64,000 nucleotides of DNA, taken from Mesaphorura yosii. Lineage: Eukaryota > Arthropoda > Collembola > Poduromorpha > Tullbergiidae. A program made the translations under genes and the position numbers. The stretch covers positions 29,106 through 93,105 of the forward strand of contig WIXG01000312.1 in NCBI GenBank assembly GCA_009869945.1, read 5' to 3'. Below are positions 60,201 to 64,000 of this stretch, in pieces. Below the pieces are notes generated by a model. The model saw only the letters and a list, made by a program, of their open reading frames with translations, was not told the DNA's origin and ran no database searches. Within the stretch, counting starts at the first letter, position 1. The number at the start of each line of letters is the position of its first letter.

Positions 60201-63200
60201 TTAAACGAAACCACTTTGGAACATTCGCCGCTCGCTCAAATTACTTCTGTGGTTTGCGCCTTTCGGCGTCTGATCTCTCTGATCGTTGCGCGTCCCGCTG
60301 ATTAATACAAGTACTCGCGTAACCAATATCTGAATCCGAATCTTTTGTTTTCCGAGAAATCGTAAGAATTGGGACAGGACAGCAAAATAGAAAATAGAAA
60401 TACGATATGAGACTAACGAGACCAATCTGTTATCGTTATCTGGTTCATCTGTAAAAGAAACGGGATTTGACTTTGAAATACGGGCGACAGGCGAAAACAA
60501 ATACAGCCAAAGAGAAATATTATTTTTGGAAACCAAACTACAACTCAACTACAAGCATCATTATTCGAATCCCGCAGGCTGTGCGGCAAAACGGCAAAAC
60601 CGAAACAAAGGTTACACAAAAAGCGAACATTCGCACTCGATTGCTTCCAAACTAGCTGAATTGAAGTGTGCTAGAAATCGTCTTAAAATTAAGCAGATTT
60701 TAATTAACGCACGGGAGAATATGAAAGGAGCATAATTCATCATCGGTGAGGTTCTTCATTCAAGTCTTCCAAATAAGTTCTGATTTACGTACGGTTGTGA
60801 CTTCTTGTTCTAGTTCACGACCTTGACTGACATCTTTCATTCATTCATTCTACTGTAAATTCGTCTACGTCGTAGGAGTAATTAAATTCAAGTTAATTAG
60901 CATCCGTCGGCGTCGAGTCCGATGGTCTTTCACAGAATCCTCGGGTCGAGTGTGGAACTCTTCTGCTCTGCGCTGCCAACTTATGCATGCACGCAAAGAA
61001 ATCTGTAATGGAAATGTGTGTCTTTGAGCTCGTCTCGGCTCGATACGAGTCTCATAAATTATTTCCGAGTAAATTCGAGTTTGACACCAAGAACAGCGAC
61101 TTGGACTCGACTGCTATCTTCTTTTCTTTTCTGCTGTCTTTTTTCGTCTTGTTTTATGAACTTCCACGAAGTCACTAGAGTTTGTACGCGCGCGCGGTCG
61201 AGATGAAGCTGAATCCGAAGCCGCGGCCGCAAGAAAGTTTCTTGTCTTGTCTATACGAAGTTCAACTTTTAAAGTTATTTGATGTCTGTGCATGATAGTT
61301 CAGTTCAAGAATCCTGAATCGTATGCATGCGAATTCATGCATCGGAATTTAATTAAATGATTAAGATATTTAAAGTTACCGCCCGCAGACAGCGTAGCGG
61401 TAGCAAGCGTCGGCAAAGAACAGATTTCGAGTATTCGAACTTGAAGAATTTCTTAGCCGCCACACTCGTGTTAATATTCGCTGGACACACCCGGAGAACA
61501 ATCGGAAGAATGTGCAAGCAAGAATGTGCGAGACGAAGAAGAATCTTGGAGGAATTCTTCATTACGCGGTAGAACGCATAGCGTAATAGATTCATCTTGA
61601 TTTTATTCATTACTTTCTTGGAACAACGAATTCTGTGGCTGACTGCAGAAGGAAGATTTGTTGACTCAAGCCAAGCATGCAAGAACGGCAAGAAGAAGCA
61701 ACTTCGACAACACATGATCGAGTTCTTGTTCTTCTAGGCATAATTTCAAGTCCGGTAGTCAAATATTTGCTGATTCGGATCCAAGCCCGTGTGGTGTAAT
61801 CTGATTTCTGAAGGGCACTGGCGCAGGATGTTGATTTTGTCCTCCCGAAGACTCATTCAGAAAATTAATCTAGGGTGCGGAAGCGAAGGAGAAACAATCA
61901 AGACGATGGCTATGGCGATGACGCAGGCAACCATTGTAAATATTATTCAAGGCCAAGGCCCAATTTTCTAATAATAATTTTCTTAATCTTGCAGCTCGCA
62001 ATTCGCAGTTTCTTCATTCGCAGTCTTTCATTTGTCTACAGCGAAGCGATCCACGACGACGACGACGCTAATAAAAGACAAGCAGTAAAGGCAGTAATTC
62101 AAATTCCAACAGCCAATTTTCCGTTTCCAACTTCCAATCGGTCGCAATTTGATTCTTTGAACCGCAAAAAGTGCAAGTCGACGCTTTCAGCTACAAAGCT
62201 CGAAGATGGATGATTTCTTTTGATGCTGCTCAACGCGGCGTGCGCGTGCCGTGACGCTTTCCTTTTCGCTTTCTTCTTGCTCCGCAGATGAATTGGTTTT
62301 ATTTGTCAGTCTGGAACCAAACACCTAAGCACAATGCAATGCAATGAAATCGTGGCATACATGGGCACAATTCATGTCCGAATCAGGGACAGGCCCTTTG
62401 TGATCATGGAACGACGAACAGCGAATTCCGAATGGTGAATAACGCGAGTGAAAAGTTGAGATAGCGAAAGAAGAAAGAAACGAAGAACGAAGAGGAAGTC
62501 AAGAAGTGGGAAATTTTTTGTAGTTCAGGATCCGAATCCGAACCTAAAGTTTTGTAGTTTGTATTTGTTGCCCATGAATCGTGAAGCCTTTTCCTTTGCT
62601 GACTGTTGGTGGTTTCCAATTTTCTGTTGTTACTGATCGTGTGTTCAACGTTCAGTGTTCAGTTTGACAATATTTTTATCAAGTTTATAACTTGCAAAAG
62701 TGAAAAAGCCGTAAATCACAAAGCTGTTGCAATTTATACTTTATGGCCTGGCCTGCCTTCGCGTCCGATTTCCTATTCCTATTTCGCTATTTCCCATTTG
62801 CTATTTGCCATTTGCGATTTCATCGTGCATGACTCAACCAAGTTGAAAGATGGAAGTTTATGACTTTCATTTTCATTTCGGGACATTGCCCATTTGAAAT
62901 ATTATTCAAACTCAAACACACTGCCAGTTTCTGCTTTAAAATAGCAAATTGCAAATAGGCGATATCCAATTTACAAACTTACTACATCTAAGCATACGCA
63001 GATAACAAATTGCAATTGCAAATCGAGCAGTGTGTCATTTTCTTTCTATTCTGGCCGTGAGGTCAGTGCACTCACCGTTGAAGCCTCCAATCAATTTCCA
63101 ATCGCCTAGGACATGGAACCAATCGCGAATCGCGTTGTTGAACCACTTGCTATACTATTCTATGCTATTTAACTAGTCCGAGCGCGTTGTCAGGCAATTA

Positions 63201-63344
63201 TCACTACATTTACGAAGAGGAAAGCTCGCTCAGCCGGATGTTTCGCATTGGGCGAAGCGAAAACAGAAAATAAGCCTATTTTATGATGAATTTGCAGAAT
63301 TCCAAAATAAGACATATATTTCTTTCTTTGTCTGCATTTTTCAG
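57291..63344. other. Intergenic, 6 kb, no gene seen
   Basis: The longest open frames (such as one of about 150 codons at 57289-57750 and ones of about 110-120 codons near 59650 and 61360-61715) carry no family motif, signal peptide or splice context and overlap open frames on the other strand. A long perfect palindrome lies at 58926-58961. Confidence 0.5.
58926..58961. repeat. 36-bp perfect palindrome
   Basis: The arm TACTTTATTCGCATCC is followed by AATT and its exact reverse complement, so all 36 bases are self-complementary with no loop spacer. Pairing stops at both ends. No gene is adjacent. Confidence 0.9.
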
Positions 63345-63445
63345 AAGAACAAATACGTATTAAATTTTCCTAACACAAACAGCTTATTGACAGGCGAATA
63401 CGAACGCGAATTCAGAGAAGCCACGAGTCAAGAGCTCCTCAGCCA
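63345..63445 (+). CDS. Candidate internal exon of an unknown gene
   Basis: A strong acceptor (GCATTTTTCAG) and donor (CCA|GTAAGT) flank 101 bp that stay open in one frame. They encode KNKYVLNFPNTNSLL followed by a charged stretch, TGEYEREFREATSQELLS. The composition looks protein-coding, but no family is recognised and no partner exon was found before the window end. It may belong to a gene continuing to the right. It could also be an untranslated exon or chance. Confidence 0.35.
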
Positions 63446-63738
63446 GTAAGTAGCTTGTTTGCACGTCTTCTGGATTAGCTGGAGAACGAAACGAATAAAA
63501 ATCGAATTCATGGCGCTTTCAGCTTTCGAGAAGTGAAGAATTTGTGGCTTGTCGAATGTTTATTTACAATTTCAGCCGATATTATGACAATACTTCGATA
63601 CAGAGTAGCAAATACGAAATACGCCTAATGCCCTTTAGAAGCGAATGACGAAAAATGTAAAGTCAGCAAAATCTTTGCTCCAGCACTCCAGCTTCCAGCT
63701 GTTGCAAGTGATTACTTAGACAACCCGAGACACCACCA

Positions 63739-63845
63739 GTTTAGACTCTTGAAGGCAGACACGCGACTTTAGACTCATGAGGTTAGACGCGTGAAGGCGG
63801 AGAAACACATTATTAGACAAGCTTCAGTTTAGACAACAATGAACG
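63739..63845. repeat. Degenerate TTTAGACTC-type short repeats
   Basis: The words TTTAGACTC(T/A)TGA and (T)TAGACGCGTGAAGGC recur four to five times with variation, directly before the next repeat array. Confidence 0.45.
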
Positions 63846-63880
63846 CAGACATGCAAGAAGGTAGAAATGCACCGTAACAC

Positions 63881-64000
63881 GACAAAATCCACCCGACAAA
63901 ACCCACCCGTACCAAAACCCACCGGTCAATACCCACCTACGACAAAACCCACCCATGACAGAATCCACCCATGTCAAAATCCACCCATGTCAAAATCCAC
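63881..64000. repeat. Degenerate minisatellite, unit about GACAAAA(C/T)CCACCCAT
   Basis: Seven or so imperfect copies of a 13-18-bp unit (for example GACAAAACCCACCCAT, GTCAAAATCCACCCAT) fill the last 120 bp and run off the window, so the full array length is unknown. The last three copies are nearly identical, suggesting recent expansion. Confidence 0.8.

Noticed and set aside
61353-61715. 120-codon open frame on the minus strand
   Set aside because: No family motif, no splice context and no neighbouring exons; an open frame of similar quality exists on the plus strand.
35365-63344. tRNA genes, CRISPR arrays or bacterial-type operons
   Set aside because: Looked for tRNA T-loop consensus (GTTCRANNC) with matching A-box and found none that fold. 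The organism is eukaryotic, so CRISPR and operon features are not expected and none were seen.

Overview
This is a eukaryotic, almost certainly arthropod, genomic window. It contains spliced genes with GT-AG introns, many only 41-90 bp long, and base composition around 40% G+C. It includes a chemoreceptor with the arthropod gustatory-receptor TYxxxxxQF signature, a neuropeptide GPCR of the CCAP/NPS receptor group, two tan-like N-terminal-nucleophile hydrolases, and an intact selenoprotein gene beside the gene for its decoding factor. A springtail (Collembola) or a related non-dipteran arthropod fits best. That is inference; no species marker was seen. Exon coordinates were worked out by hand from splice consensus and reading-frame continuity. 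Unless stated otherwise, every CDS entry spans start to stop and lists its exons in the evidence.

1-13 kb is an accessory-looking cluster. Three DUF229 (alkaline-phosphatase-fold) loci lie on the plus strand: a 3' fragment at the window edge, a collapsed relic at about 9 kb and an intact gene at 10-12.8 kb. Interleaved with them are two paralogous small secreted proteins with beta-trefoil (ricin-B-like) features and a secreted Ig-domain protein resembling a PDGF/VEGF-receptor (Pvr) ectodomain without membrane anchor or kinase. 12.9-14.8 kb holds a gustatory receptor on the minus strand.

16-31 kb holds DCAF11 (WDR23), two tandem tan-like hydrolases, a damaged sepiapterin-reductase-like gene that has also lost the YxxxK catalytic pair, a 15-exon secreted M1 aminopeptidase with a 28-nt microexon, and TBC1D7 (TSC complex subunit). 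31.4-35.4 kb is the most striking arrangement. Selenoprotein K (minus strand, in-frame UGA in GGG-U-G, type-2 SECIS in the 3' UTR) is divergent from SECISBP2 (plus strand), which encodes the L7Ae-domain protein that reads SECIS elements. The start codons are 680 bp apart.

40.5-55.6 kb is one long GPCR gene of 10 exons with a 9.6-kb first intron. Its closest resemblance is to the crustacean cardioactive peptide receptor/neuropeptide S receptor family. The flanks (35.4-40.5 kb and 57.3-63.3 kb) show no convincing genes. The right end has a candidate lone exon, then short degenerate tandem repeats running off the window.
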